A DNA stretch of 29,461 nucleotides from positions 1 through 29,461 of IMG/VR virus record IMGVR_UViG_3300025647_000184; one strand, 5' to 3'. This DNA is from a virus. Positions 1 to 7,188 of this stretch are shown here, piece after piece. Made by a program: the position numbers and the translations under genes. Under the pieces are notes generated by a model. It made no database searches. It was not told the origin of the DNA and worked only from the letters and a program-made list of their open reading frames with translations. Within the stretch, counting starts at the first letter, position 1. Every line of letters starts with the position of its first letter.

Positions 1-247
1 TACCTAAAGCTATATAAACTATATCAACAAGAGCATCTAAAGCACCTGCTGCATCTTTTTTAGTAATCGCTTGAGTGTACTCAGCTAGTTCTTCCATTAA
101 AAAAGAAGTTCTAAAATTTACTAATTCATTATCGTCAGGTATACCAACTTTTTCATTCTTTTCAAACCCAAATTTTTTATGAAAAGCATCTATATCTCTT
201 ATTAAAGTATCTTTATTCATATCATCAAATATTCCTGAATGCGTCAT
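1..247 (-). CDS. MazG-like NTP pyrophosphohydrolase, N-terminal part (cut by window edge)
   Basis: Only the first 82 residues are in the window. I translated them from the minus strand starting at the ATG at 245-247. The segment MEELAEYTQA (residues 51-60), followed by DALVDIVYIALG (71-82), matches the helical pattern of the all-alpha NTP pyrophosphohydrolases (MazG/HisE/dUTPase-like). In those enzymes an EExxE motif and a later Asp pair bind Mg2+ and the triphosphate. Such phage proteins hydrolyse (d)NTPs or alarmone-like nucleotides, cleaning the pool or altering host starvation signals. The start overlaps the stop of the upstream methyltransferase in an ATGA arrangement, which supports this start and implies translational coupling. 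The second half of the metal site should lie beyond base 1, so the exact subfamily is open. Confidence 0.7.
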   Translation of the reverse strand, partial: MTHSGIFDDMNKDTLIRDIDAFHKKFGFEKNEKVGIPDDNELVNFRTSFLMEELAEYTQAITKKDAAGALDALVDIVYIALG

Positions 248-1302
248 AGTAAAGTCGCCTGTTCAGGTTCTTTTCTAAAATCTATTATTTGTAATTCTTC
301 TTCTTTTTTATTTTTTTCTTTTATACTATTTTTAACTATTCTTGCTACATATTCAGCTACAGGTGGCATAACTCCTCTTGCGATTTGTGACCCTATCGTA
401 GATGCCGGTCCTTCCCATTTATAATCTACAGGATACCCTGCCATATAAGCTAATTCTTTATGACCAAATAATCTATCTTCTGTAGGGTGAATATAAAATC
501 CTCCTGCTATAACTGGTATATGAGCATCATTTTTTAATCTCCATTTCATAAACTGAGGTCTACCTTTAACTCCTCCACGCATACCTCCTCTTTTCCAAGT
601 TTCTGGTGGATTATATCTTTCCCATGTAACTCTTAAACTTTCACCTTGTTTACAATGTTTAAGATAAGGTTTTTCGTTTTCTCCTAATTTCATTAAGTGT
701 CCAATATCTGATCCATGTTCTTTCTTAAATTGTCCTAATACTTCACCAGCAGTTGGTAATGGTTGAAAGTTAAGTATGTGAGGATTTAAATTATATTTAG
801 TTGCTATAAAGAAAAATCTTTTTCTACTATGATTTAAACCAGTAAATCCACCATCAATTAATAAATGACTTACTTGATAACCAAGATCAATTGCTTCTTT
901 AGATAATTCAGTAATCATAGGTCTTCCACCATTAATCGAATATACTCTAGGTACTGATTCAATAGCAATAGCTTGCGGTTCTAATTCTTTTAATAAATTA
1001 AAACTATCTCTCCAACATTTAATTCTAGGGTCATTTCTCCATGCTCCTGCACCTTTTTGAGCTCCACCTAAATTAGACCATGGAGCACATGGAGGATTAC
1101 AATATACAAAATCAATTTTACCTTTATATTTTTCTTTAGGCCATTCGTCTTCACCTTCATAAACTGGAATATTTGGAAAATTAGCTTGAAAAGTTTTCTT
1201 ATATAAACCTGGTTTCATTTCAAAATGTGCTTGAACATCAAAATGTTTTCTAACACCTAAAGTAAAACCACCTGCAAATATATAAGTTCCTAACGCTTTC
1301 AT
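244..1302 (-). CDS. DNA (cytosine-5-)-methyltransferase
   Basis: The 352-residue protein carries the ordered motifs of the C5 methyltransferase family. Motif I (SAM binding) is FAGGFTLG at residues 9-16, one Gly shorter than the usual form. Motif IV is NPPC at 69-72, with C72 as the predicted catalytic nucleophile. Motif VI is reduced to ESV at 115-117 (ENV in most members). Motif VIII is the RKR at 160-162, and a motif X-like segment GSQIARGVMPPVAEY spans about 304-318. The segment between VIII and X is short, so target recognition is probably simple. It would methylate cytosine in phage DNA, plausibly as protection from host restriction. The RBS AAGGAAAG precedes the ATG. No cognate restriction enzyme is visible nearby, so it reads as an orphan phage methylase. 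Confidence 0.88.
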   Translation of the reverse strand: MKALGTYIFAGGFTLGVRKHFDVQAHFEMKPGLYKKTFQANFPNIPVYEGEDEWPKEKYKGKIDFVYCNPPCAPWSNLGGAQKGAGAWRNDPRIKCWRDSFNLLKELEPQAIAIESVPRVYSINGGRPMITELSKEAIDLGYQVSHLLIDGGFTGLNHSRKRFFFIATKYNLNPHILNFQPLPTAGEVLGQFKKEHGSDIGHLMKLGENEKPYLKHCKQGESLRVTWERYNPPETWKRGGMRGGVKGRPQFMKWRLKNDAHIPVIAGGFYIHPTEDRLFGHKELAYMAGYPVDYKWEGPASTIGSQIARGVMPPVAEYVARIVKNSIKEKNKKEEELQIIDFRKEPEQATLL

Positions 1303-1319
1303 AATTCTTTCCTTTTTAA

Positions 1320-2834
1320 TTATCTTATTTCATAACTATACTTCGTTTCAGGCTGCAGTATAAACAAATTTTTGCGTGCTCTGGTTACAGCAACATAAAA
1401 TACTCTGTGTTCATCATCAGGTTCTGTATTTAGTTTTCTCCATGTTCTATAAGAAATATCCGATATAACAACAACATTATCACTTTCTCCACCTTTTATT
1501 CCATGTATTGTTGACAATCTAATACGAGCTTTATTTTTAAATAAATCACCAGATTTTTGTAATGATTCAAACATTAATATATCTTCTGGATCTAATCCAT
1601 AAATTACATCTTGCCATTCACCTTCTGCTATTAGTCCACAGTTTTTTCTTAAATAATCTATATCAAAATTTAAATTTTGATCAATACCTTCTAATTTTTT
1701 AAATCCTCTTTTAATTGATACTTTACCATACAAACATTGATAGAGTTTTTTAAGTTCTTCAAATATTATTGTTTCACCTTTATTTAATTTAATCCAAGCT
1801 CTTATTGCAATTACATATTTATTAGTTTTAAATTCATGATATCCTTTTTCATAAAACCAACCCATTCTTTTACAATAAGCTTCAGTTCTATTTAATTGAT
1901 AACCTGATCTAGCTAATACTAACCATTCACCTTTAGACATATCAACATCTTCTATTGCTGTAATTTCATTTACTGATCCAAGGTCCTCTCTACATCCCCA
2001 TTGTTTTGCTTGTCTTAAACTAATTTTATTAGATATATCACAAGCAAGTTTATGAATAGTTTTAGGAAGTCTATAACTAATTGGTAATACTTCTACTTTA
2101 CCCTCTATATCTAAAAATTTTTTAACGTCAGCACCAGCCCATTTATATATCGCTTGATCATCGTCACCTGCTATATATCTAAATTTACAATGAGTAGTTA
2201 ATTTATCTATTACTTTCCATTGTTTAGTTGTTAAATCTTGAGCTTCATCAACAAATATAATATCTAAATGTGGTACAGTTTCTTCTAATAAAAATACATC
2301 TAACATATCAGTAAAATCTAAAAGTTTTTTTTCTTTTTTAAAATTAGCTAATGCTTTAGAAAAATATTCTTGTTCTTCCCATGAATGATCACATTCTAAT
2401 TCTCGCCATACATCTTTTAAATTTTTTTCGCTTGATCTAGAAACTTCATCACAAAATAAAAGTAAATCACCTTTTTTATTTCCTGCTGATAATCCTGTAG
2501 TATCTTCTTCTGATACTCCCGACATTTCAATTCTTGCAACTTCGCTAAATTCTTTTACACGTTCACCTTTAAATACTTGACCACTATTTATATTTAAAGT
2601 TCTATAACATAAACTGTGTATAGTTCTAAAATAATCTAAACTTTCTTCATCTATTTCAAACTTTTTAATAACACGTCTTCGTGCTTCTCTTATTGCTCTA
2701 CGTGTAAAAGAAAAATATCCAATTCGTAAAGGATTATATCCTTCTGATATTTTTTTCTCTAGTATATCTAATAACGTTGTTGTCTTCCCTGTACCTGGGC
2801 TTCCGAATATTTTTATTGTTTGACAATTGTTCAT
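1320..2834 (-). CDS. UvrD/Rep-type superfamily 1 DNA helicase
   Basis: The 504-residue protein has a complete SF1A motif set. Walker A GSPGTGKT is at residues 11-18, motif Ia FSFTRRAIREA at about 41-51 and motif Ib TIHSL at 71-75. Walker B FVDEAQD is at 194-200 and motif III GDDDQAIYKWAGA at 223-235. Near the C-terminus are STIHGIKGGE (motif V) and FYVAVTRARKNL (motif VI). It should translocate 3'-5' on ssDNA and unwind duplexes during phage replication or recombination. At about 500 residues it is smaller than E. coli UvrD (about 720), as is common for phage versions. The start lies inside the preceding zinc-ribbon frame and has no clear Shine-Dalgarno, but Walker A is so close to the N-terminus that no later start is possible. 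Confidence 0.93.
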   Translation of the reverse strand: MNNCQTIKIFGSPGTGKTTTLLDILEKKISEGYNPLRIGYFSFTRRAIREARRRVIKKFEIDEESLDYFRTIHSLCYRTLNINSGQVFKGERVKEFSEVARIEMSGVSEEDTTGLSAGNKKGDLLLFCDEVSRSSEKNLKDVWRELECDHSWEEQEYFSKALANFKKEKKLLDFTDMLDVFLLEETVPHLDIIFVDEAQDLTTKQWKVIDKLTTHCKFRYIAGDDDQAIYKWAGADVKKFLDIEGKVEVLPISYRLPKTIHKLACDISNKISLRQAKQWGCREDLGSVNEITAIEDVDMSKGEWLVLARSGYQLNRTEAYCKRMGWFYEKGYHEFKTNKYVIAIRAWIKLNKGETIIFEELKKLYQCLYGKVSIKRGFKKLEGIDQNLNFDIDYLRKNCGLIAEGEWQDVIYGLDPEDILMFESLQKSGDLFKNKARIRLSTIHGIKGGESDNVVVISDISYRTWRKLNTEPDDEHRVFYVAVTRARKNLFILQPETKYSYEIR

Positions 2835-2925
2835 TTAATCTACATTTTGCACAATAATATTTATTATCGTGAATTACGTGTGCTACGTTTTTACATTTAT
2901 AACAAACTTTAATTACATTTAGCAT
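2734..2925 (-). CDS. small zinc-ribbon protein overlapping the helicase start
   Basis: A 63-residue basic protein. Residues 8-11 are CYKC and a second pair, CAKC, follows about 15 residues later, giving a CxxC...CxxC arrangement that would bind one Zn2+. The C-terminal half is rich in Arg, Lys and Asn and has no recognisable fold. The ATG at 2925 lies 17 bases inside the end of the exonuclease gene; an upstream ATG at 2946 would add seven residues. Neither has a clear ribosome site, so translation probably depends on coupling. The last 101 bases overlap the helicase gene in another frame. The Cys pattern and position between two replication genes argue for a real gene, perhaps nucleic-acid binding, but the long overlap leaves doubt. 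No named family was recognised. Confidence 0.5.
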   Translation of the reverse strand: MLNVIKVCYKCKNVAHVIHDNKYYCAKCRLNEQLSNNKNIRKPRYREDNNVIRYTREKNIRRI

Positions 2926-3712
2926 AAATTTTTTTAAGAACATCATATTGTTTAGTAGACACTAAAATATGTTCATCAAATTTATCCATCTTTTCTATTA
3001 AAGATTGGCAAAAATTATTTTCCCAATCGTTTAATCTAGTTGAATCTATATCATGTAAAAACTTAACTAAATTTTTATATTTTTCTCCATCTATTCTTTT
3101 TAATAATTCATTAGGTATAGCTTGATGAGTTTGTAGTAATACACCTTTTCTTCTTAAATGAAAATAAAGCTCTCTACATAACTGTACATCTAATAAAGCA
3201 TCATGATAATTTTGAACACCTTGATGAAAAAAATAATTAAAACATTCTTCTAATTTAGGAAATTTATAATCATCAAATTTACCTTCTAATTTCATTTCAT
3301 TCTTAGCTGTCATCATTGTACAATGTAAATTATCTGGCATTTTATACATAAATTTTAATAAATTAAATTCACGTTGTATCATTTGTAAATCAAATGCTAA
3401 ATTATGTGCAACCATAGTATGACACTTACTCATAAAATAACTTAAAGTAGCCATTGCATATTTAGCTGATATACCTGTTTCTTGTGCTTCTTTAGTTGTT
3501 ATACCATTAATATCAGAAGCTTCTTTAGGTATAGTAAATTCTGGATACTCATTATTTTTAGGTTCTATTCTAGTTGAATACTGTGCTACAATTCTTTCAT
3601 TATCATCTGTAACTTGAAAAGCTAAACTAACAAGTCTAGGTTGATCTTCATGATTAGGATTTAAATCTCTACGCCATAGTCCATTAGTTTCTGTATCAAA
3701 AAATAATATCAT
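2909..3712 (-). CDS. DnaQ-like 3'-5' exonuclease (DEDDh)
   Basis: All five catalytic residues of the DEDDh exonuclease family are present in the 267-residue protein. D6 and E8 lie in FFDTETNGLW (Exo I), D108 in HNLAFD (Exo II), and H170 and D175 in YHDALLD (Exo III). Such enzymes remove 3'-terminal nucleotides with two metal ions, either as proofreaders or in repair and recycling of DNA. No polymerase is visible in this window, so a proofreading partner, if any, lies elsewhere. AAAGGAATATAATG provides a good ribosome site. The start codon shares its A with the TAA of the upstream small gene (TAATG). The C-terminal 80 residues beyond Exo III are charged and unassigned. Confidence 0.9.
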   Translation of the reverse strand: MILFFDTETNGLWRRDLNPNHEDQPRLVSLAFQVTDDNERIVAQYSTRIEPKNNEYPEFTIPKEASDINGITTKEAQETGISAKYAMATLSYFMSKCHTMVAHNLAFDLQMIQREFNLLKFMYKMPDNLHCTMMTAKNEMKLEGKFDDYKFPKLEECFNYFFHQGVQNYHDALLDVQLCRELYFHLRRKGVLLQTHQAIPNELLKRIDGEKYKNLVKFLHDIDSTRLNDWENNFCQSLIEKMDKFDEHILVSTKQYDVLKKIYAKCN

Positions 3713-3909
3713 TATATTCCTTTTTTAATATTAAATGATACACCTTTAACTTCTACTTTAGTGTCAACTTTATTTTTATCTCTGTCTCTTTCTAAAAATA
3801 AAATAGCTGCTGTTATTTCATCAATCTCTGCTGCATAAGCATCATCATTACGATCAATACTTCTTATAGCATGTTGTAATAAAATATTAATTGCTTGTTC
3901 TTTATTCAT
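3712..3909 (-). CDS. hypothetical 65-residue protein
   Basis: A short, charged protein with a predicted helical first half containing the hydrophobic stretch AAILFLERDRD, and a Lys/Val-rich second half. No motif or family was recognised. The ribosome site AAGGAAGCATATG is good, the start overlaps the end of the primase gene by 8 bases, and the stop overlaps the exonuclease start (TAATG). This tight spacing inside a co-directional operon is the main evidence that it is expressed. A replication accessory role is only suggested by its neighbours. Confidence 0.7.
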   Translation of the reverse strand: MNKEQAINILLQHAIRSIDRNDDAYAAEIDEITAAILFLERDRDKNKVDTKVEVKGVSFNIKKGI

Positions 3910-5404
3910 ATGCTTCCTTTTCTATTTCTGGTTGTTTAAATTCTTCATTCTGAGTTTCAAAATTTTTAATTGACCATGTATTAACGTATTTACCTTTTAC
4001 TTTTTTTCCATCATGAGTAGCACCTAAATCTTTTAAATAAGCAGTTATTTGATTTAATTTAAATTCTTTAAATCTATGTCTATCTAAAAATTCCATAAAA
4101 TCATTAATTCTAAATTCAGTATGCTTATCTTGTATTACTGCTTTACCTCTTAAAATATCTTCAAACTCTGTAGATGATGTAGACCCTGTACAAAATCTTT
4201 CTAATAAATCTAATAATCTACCTTCATTACTAGAATCATCAGAAGCTTCAACAGGTATTACTCTGGACATTAAATCATTAACTGATTCTACCCATAGCTT
4301 GTCATTTAATTTAGGAAGTAACATATCTAAATGTTCAAATACGACTTCTTTAAAATCTAAAAAATTATAAATTTGTTTACTATTTAATGGACCTATCTTT
4401 CTTTCGTTAATAGTTAAAAAATATTGTGGTGGTTTAGTTAATATTTTAGTAATACTATTTAAAACAGGCATAGTACCATCATCACTTATACCATACTCAC
4501 ACGTTAAACATTTAGTTTTATTACATACTGAATTAATAGGACTATCTTTACATTTATAATTATAAGTTTTTTTATCTAAACTATTTAATACTGATGTAAA
4601 TTCTCTAGGTTTTAATGGTGGATCTAGATATTCATCATTATATTCTTCTAATTTTTCTTGCCATTCTTCTGGAAATCTTTTTCTTAAATAAACTCCGATA
4701 TTAAATAATCCATTATTTCTACCACCTTCTCCTAAAGCACCTTGAGATAATAAATCTTGTAAACAAGGCGGTCCTCCTGGTAATATTTCGTTTGACTTAT
4801 TTACTTTTTTTATAAAACTTAAATCAATTTCATCTAAACTGTTTACTGCAAACTTATCTACCCATTGTATAAAATGTTTTAAAGTTAAAGCTTTACCATC
4901 ATAAACTGCATATCTATCTGATTCATCACCTCCAAAGTATGGCATATTAAGCCAACTACCTACATCATTTTCATCTAATAATTTAGTTTGTTGAGGTCTT
5001 AAATCATATTTAACAAAACCAAAAGCTTTTTGTATTTCTTTTAATTTTTCTATCATTGATTTTGCTGATACAAATTTTTTAGTAAATATAAATATATGTG
5101 CTCCGCCTGATTTTGATCTACAGACTATTAAATTTTTTTTAATAAATTGTTGTGAAATTTTTTCTATATTGACTGAATAATCATCAACATCAAGACAACC
5201 CCATTTACATTTGCTGTCTTCATTAATAGGAATAACACCTAAACCAGTTTTACCGTCTAGGTGTTCTTTCCATAAGTTTTCATTGTAAGCCTCCCTAATA
5301 GTTTTTCCATAACCATCTAGCTTAGGGCCTTTTCTTTCTGTAATAAAGAATTGGCCATAAGCTCTAGTTAACCCTGGAAATATATCAAAGAGTTCTTTAT
5401 GCAT
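3902..5404 (-). CDS. archaeo-eukaryotic primase (AEP/prim-pol) family protein
   Basis: With the start at 5404 the protein has 500 residues. CLDVDDY (residues 70-76) supplies the catalytic acidic pair D72/D74. CRSKSGGAH (95-103) supplies the Ser/His nucleotide-binding element with H103. GSWLNMPYFGG (149-159) matches the conserved segment that follows in phage and plasmid AEPs. A downstream Cys group, with CNKTKCLTC at its core, probably binds Zn or an Fe-S cluster. The last 150 residues are unassigned and may be a primase C-terminal domain. It should make primers, perhaps also extend them, at the phage fork. The frame is open up to 5458, but only the ATG at 5404 sits directly after the stop of the upstream ssDNA-binding gene, so I prefer it. 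No helicase domain is fused, unlike many plasmid prim-pols. Confidence 0.78.
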   Translation of the reverse strand: MHKELFDIFPGLTRAYGQFFITERKGPKLDGYGKTIREAYNENLWKEHLDGKTGLGVIPINEDSKCKWGCLDVDDYSVNIEKISQQFIKKNLIVCRSKSGGAHIFIFTKKFVSAKSMIEKLKEIQKAFGFVKYDLRPQQTKLLDENDVGSWLNMPYFGGDESDRYAVYDGKALTLKHFIQWVDKFAVNSLDEIDLSFIKKVNKSNEILPGGPPCLQDLLSQGALGEGGRNNGLFNIGVYLRKRFPEEWQEKLEEYNDEYLDPPLKPREFTSVLNSLDKKTYNYKCKDSPINSVCNKTKCLTCEYGISDDGTMPVLNSITKILTKPPQYFLTINERKIGPLNSKQIYNFLDFKEVVFEHLDMLLPKLNDKLWVESVNDLMSRVIPVEASDDSSNEGRLLDLLERFCTGSTSSTEFEDILRGKAVIQDKHTEFRINDFMEFLDRHRFKEFKLNQITAYLKDLGATHDGKKVKGKYVNTWSIKNFETQNEEFKQPEIEKEAYE

Positions 5405-5405
5405 A

Positions 5406-6191
5406 TTAGAATGGTGCGTCTTCTCCATTTTCAGCTTCTGTTGAAACTTCAGTATCAACAGGTTCTGATGCTTTTACTTTTCCATCAGATACTGAATCTG
5501 CAAAAGCTTTAGCTTGCTTAAAGACATCTTGACTTTGTATTTGACCAATTTCTTCTATTTTATATTTATGCCAACTACCTAAATCATTCTCTGCTTGAAC
5601 AGTAGATAGTTTAAACTCAAATAAAAATGAAGGTGGTTCTACAGTTTGACCTTTAATATTCATACGTTTCATTTTTAAAAGTGTATTCCACTTTCTAGAA
5701 ACAGATAAATTACTAGAAGTCATAGTAAGAACAGCAGGTTCATAAGAATCATTGTTCTTAACTAAAACATAATGTTCAGCTGTATCAACTAATTGATTTT
5801 CGCCTAACATAGTTTTTTTAGTTTTAGAATCAATCTTAGCACCATCAGGTTTATAATCGTGCACTGCAACTAATCCTCCACCTTTTTCTCTAGGTATCCA
5901 CTCTACATAAGATTTTTTATATCCACAAGGAATTACTGTTAATCCATCTGTATATAAAGTACCAGAAACTGTATTAAAGACATGACCTTCATCTGCGCCT
6001 TCAATATATTTCTCATCTTTTTTCTTACGTTGAGGTGACCCTGATTGAACAATCGCTAATCTAGGAATAGTAATATCGTCATTACCGACATTTTGTAAAC
6101 CTTGACCAGCAGATTTAATAATCAAATCTGCAGATAAATCGCCTAAAGCAACTTCTGAGTTTGACTTCTTTACTACTTGTTTATCACTCAT
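5406..6191 (-). CDS. probable phage ssDNA-binding protein
   Basis: The 261-residue protein has a basic/mixed core and a long acidic tail ending in ENGEDAPF. A terminal acidic stretch closing with a hydrophobic Phe is the hallmark of bacterial SSB and T7 gp2.5-type proteins, where the tail recruits replication partners. The segment TIPRLAIVQSGSP (41-53) and the Gly/Tyr/Trp-rich middle recur in phage DNA-binding proteins, but I cannot identify an OB fold by eye. It has an excellent ribosome site (GGAAAGGAGA) and lies directly upstream of the primase with one base between stop and start. Position and tail support a role in coating template strands; the functional assignment is inference. Confidence 0.55.
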   Translation of the reverse strand: MSDKQVVKKSNSEVALGDLSADLIIKSAGQGLQNVGNDDITIPRLAIVQSGSPQRKKKDEKYIEGADEGHVFNTVSGTLYTDGLTVIPCGYKKSYVEWIPREKGGGLVAVHDYKPDGAKIDSKTKKTMLGENQLVDTAEHYVLVKNNDSYEPAVLTMTSSNLSVSRKWNTLLKMKRMNIKGQTVEPPSFLFEFKLSTVQAENDLGSWHKYKIEEIGQIQSQDVFKQAKAFADSVSDGKVKASEPVDTEVSTEAENGEDAPF

Positions 6192-6194
6192 AGT

Positions 6195-6779
6195 TTATTT
6201 CTCCTTTCCGAGTTTTATTTTCGCTATACTTGCTTCATAGACACTAAATAAATCTTCAGGTAATGTTTTACCTAATTTATATTGGTCTTTGGCCCAAGCT
6301 TTTAGCGTTTGAGCGTGTACGTCAGCTTTTTCATCATAAGGTATATCTTTAAAATTTTTAGATAATACCTCAATTAACTTATCAGCTTGATCATACTTTC
6401 CTTTAGGGAAACTAACTTTAACATCGTGTTTAATTAGTTCCGCATGGCCTTCATCTTCTAACCATTTTAAAGCATCTGCTTTTCTATCAGCTTTAATTGA
6501 GCAAAAGATTTCGTCTTTAATTTTGATTTGTGTGCCATCTTCCAAATCAAATCTAGTCATACCGTTGCATGCTCGCATAGCATCCGGTAATTCTTCTTCT
6601 TGTATCTTACGAATTTCAAGTTTAAGATTTTTTAATTCTTCTTCTTTTATCGCAAGTTGATTATTTTTATCTACAAGTTTATTACCAATTCTAGTAACTA
6701 CTTCTAGTCCTACATTTGGTAATTTTTCTTTTTTCGAGTGTTTTTCAACCTCGTCAAATATCCAAGTTTCTTTAGACAT
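6195..6779 (-). CDS. hypothetical protein with coiled coil
   Basis: I chose the ATG at 6779 because AGAAAGGAGAAAGCAAATG gives a strong ribosome site; the frame stays open 39 bases further upstream. The 194-residue product has a charged coiled coil at about 32-63, then a compact, probably beta-rich segment (FDLEDGTQIKIKDE at about 77-90), then alternating charged helices. The build, a coiled coil followed by a small globular part, recalls Gam-type nuclease inhibitors, but I see no residue-level match and do not assign that function. It overlaps the preceding gene by 8 bases and ends 3 bases before the ssDNA-binding gene, so it belongs to the replication operon. Confidence 0.75.
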   Translation of the reverse strand: MSKETWIFDEVEKHSKKEKLPNVGLEVVTRIGNKLVDKNNQLAIKEEELKNLKLEIRKIQEEELPDAMRACNGMTRFDLEDGTQIKIKDEIFCSIKADRKADALKWLEDEGHAELIKHDVKVSFPKGKYDQADKLIEVLSKNFKDIPYDEKADVHAQTLKAWAKDQYKLGKTLPEDLFSVYEASIAKIKLGKEK

Positions 6780-7104
6780 TTGCTTTCTCCTTTCTATTAA
6801 AGACATCACAACATACATTATAGTAAGCTCTATTTTCTCTGTCCCACTTTAATATATTTACAACGCCATTATTAACGTCACCTGCTATTATAGATGCTAT
6901 CGCAATAGCAGCAGGATCACCCATTGCTAAAAGATAATCATCATCACAAAAATCTTTTAATTTAGATTTAAGCATTCTTATAATAGGTGCTGGAGATAAC
7001 ATTATTTGATGTCCTGGTGGAAGCAATGGAATTAAATCACCAAAGCGACCAGCAGCCAGTACATTAACATTAGGGTTTTCTTGTACTACATAAACTTTAC
7101 CCAT
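6772..7104 (-). CDS. hypothetical protein, first gene of the leftward replication operon
   Basis: A 110-residue protein starting with MGKVYVVQENP. It contains a Pro/Gly-rich segment (LLPPGHQIMLSP at about 28-39) and an Ala/Ile-rich helix (AAIAIASIIAGD). There is no signal peptide and no recognised domain. The ribosome site AGAAAGGAGAACTAAATG is strong. It is the first gene after the divergent intergenic region, so it would be translated first and most from any promoter there, as often seen with early takeover proteins. That role is inference from position only. Confidence 0.75.
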   Translation of the reverse strand: MGKVYVVQENPNVNVLAAGRFGDLIPLLPPGHQIMLSPAPIIRMLKSKLKDFCDDDYLLAMGDPAAIAIASIIAGDVNNGVVNILKWDRENRAYYNVCCDVFNRKEKANV

Positions 7105-7188
7105 TTAGTTCTCCTTTCTTCATTTACTATTTACTTATATAAAAAAGTTTTATAAAAGTAAATTAAAAAAAGAAAACAGAAAGTTTAT
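7105..7188. promoter_or_regulatory. divergent intergenic region, probable bidirectional control region
   Basis: These 84 bases separate the leftward replication operon from the rightward SNF2 gene, and are the only divergent junction in the window. They are almost entirely A/T and contain TTTACT at 7130-7135 and TATAAA at 7151-7156, a weak -35/-10 pair with a short 15-base spacing. Near symmetry gives a similar pair in the other direction. Both flanking genes need a promoter from this gap unless transcripts read through from outside. No sigma-70 consensus is strong enough to name a start site. Confidence 0.5.
7130..7162. promoter_or_regulatory. 33-base near-perfect palindrome (operator or promoter element)
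   Basis: Reading inward from both ends, 14 of 15 base pairs match: arms TTTACTT-x-TATAAAA and TTTTATA-x-AAGTAAA around a three-base centre, with one A/A mismatch at the eighth position. It lies in the divergent gap, upstream of both neighbours, so a terminator role is unlikely. A dimeric repressor or activator site, or a cruciform at a replication start, fits better. The AT-rich background raises the chance of accidental symmetry, but the G/C pairs inside the arms also match. Confidence 0.5.

Noticed and set aside
3902-5404. AEP primase with helicases as a TOTE-type conflict element
   Set aside because: The primase is not fused or adjacent to a helicase/nuclease in the TOTE arrangement; it follows an SSB-like gene in an ordinary phage replication operon.
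5405-5458. Longer start of the primase (18 more codons)
   Set aside because: It would overlap the acidic tail of the ssDNA-binding gene and adds no conserved residues; the ATG at 5404 abuts that gene's stop.
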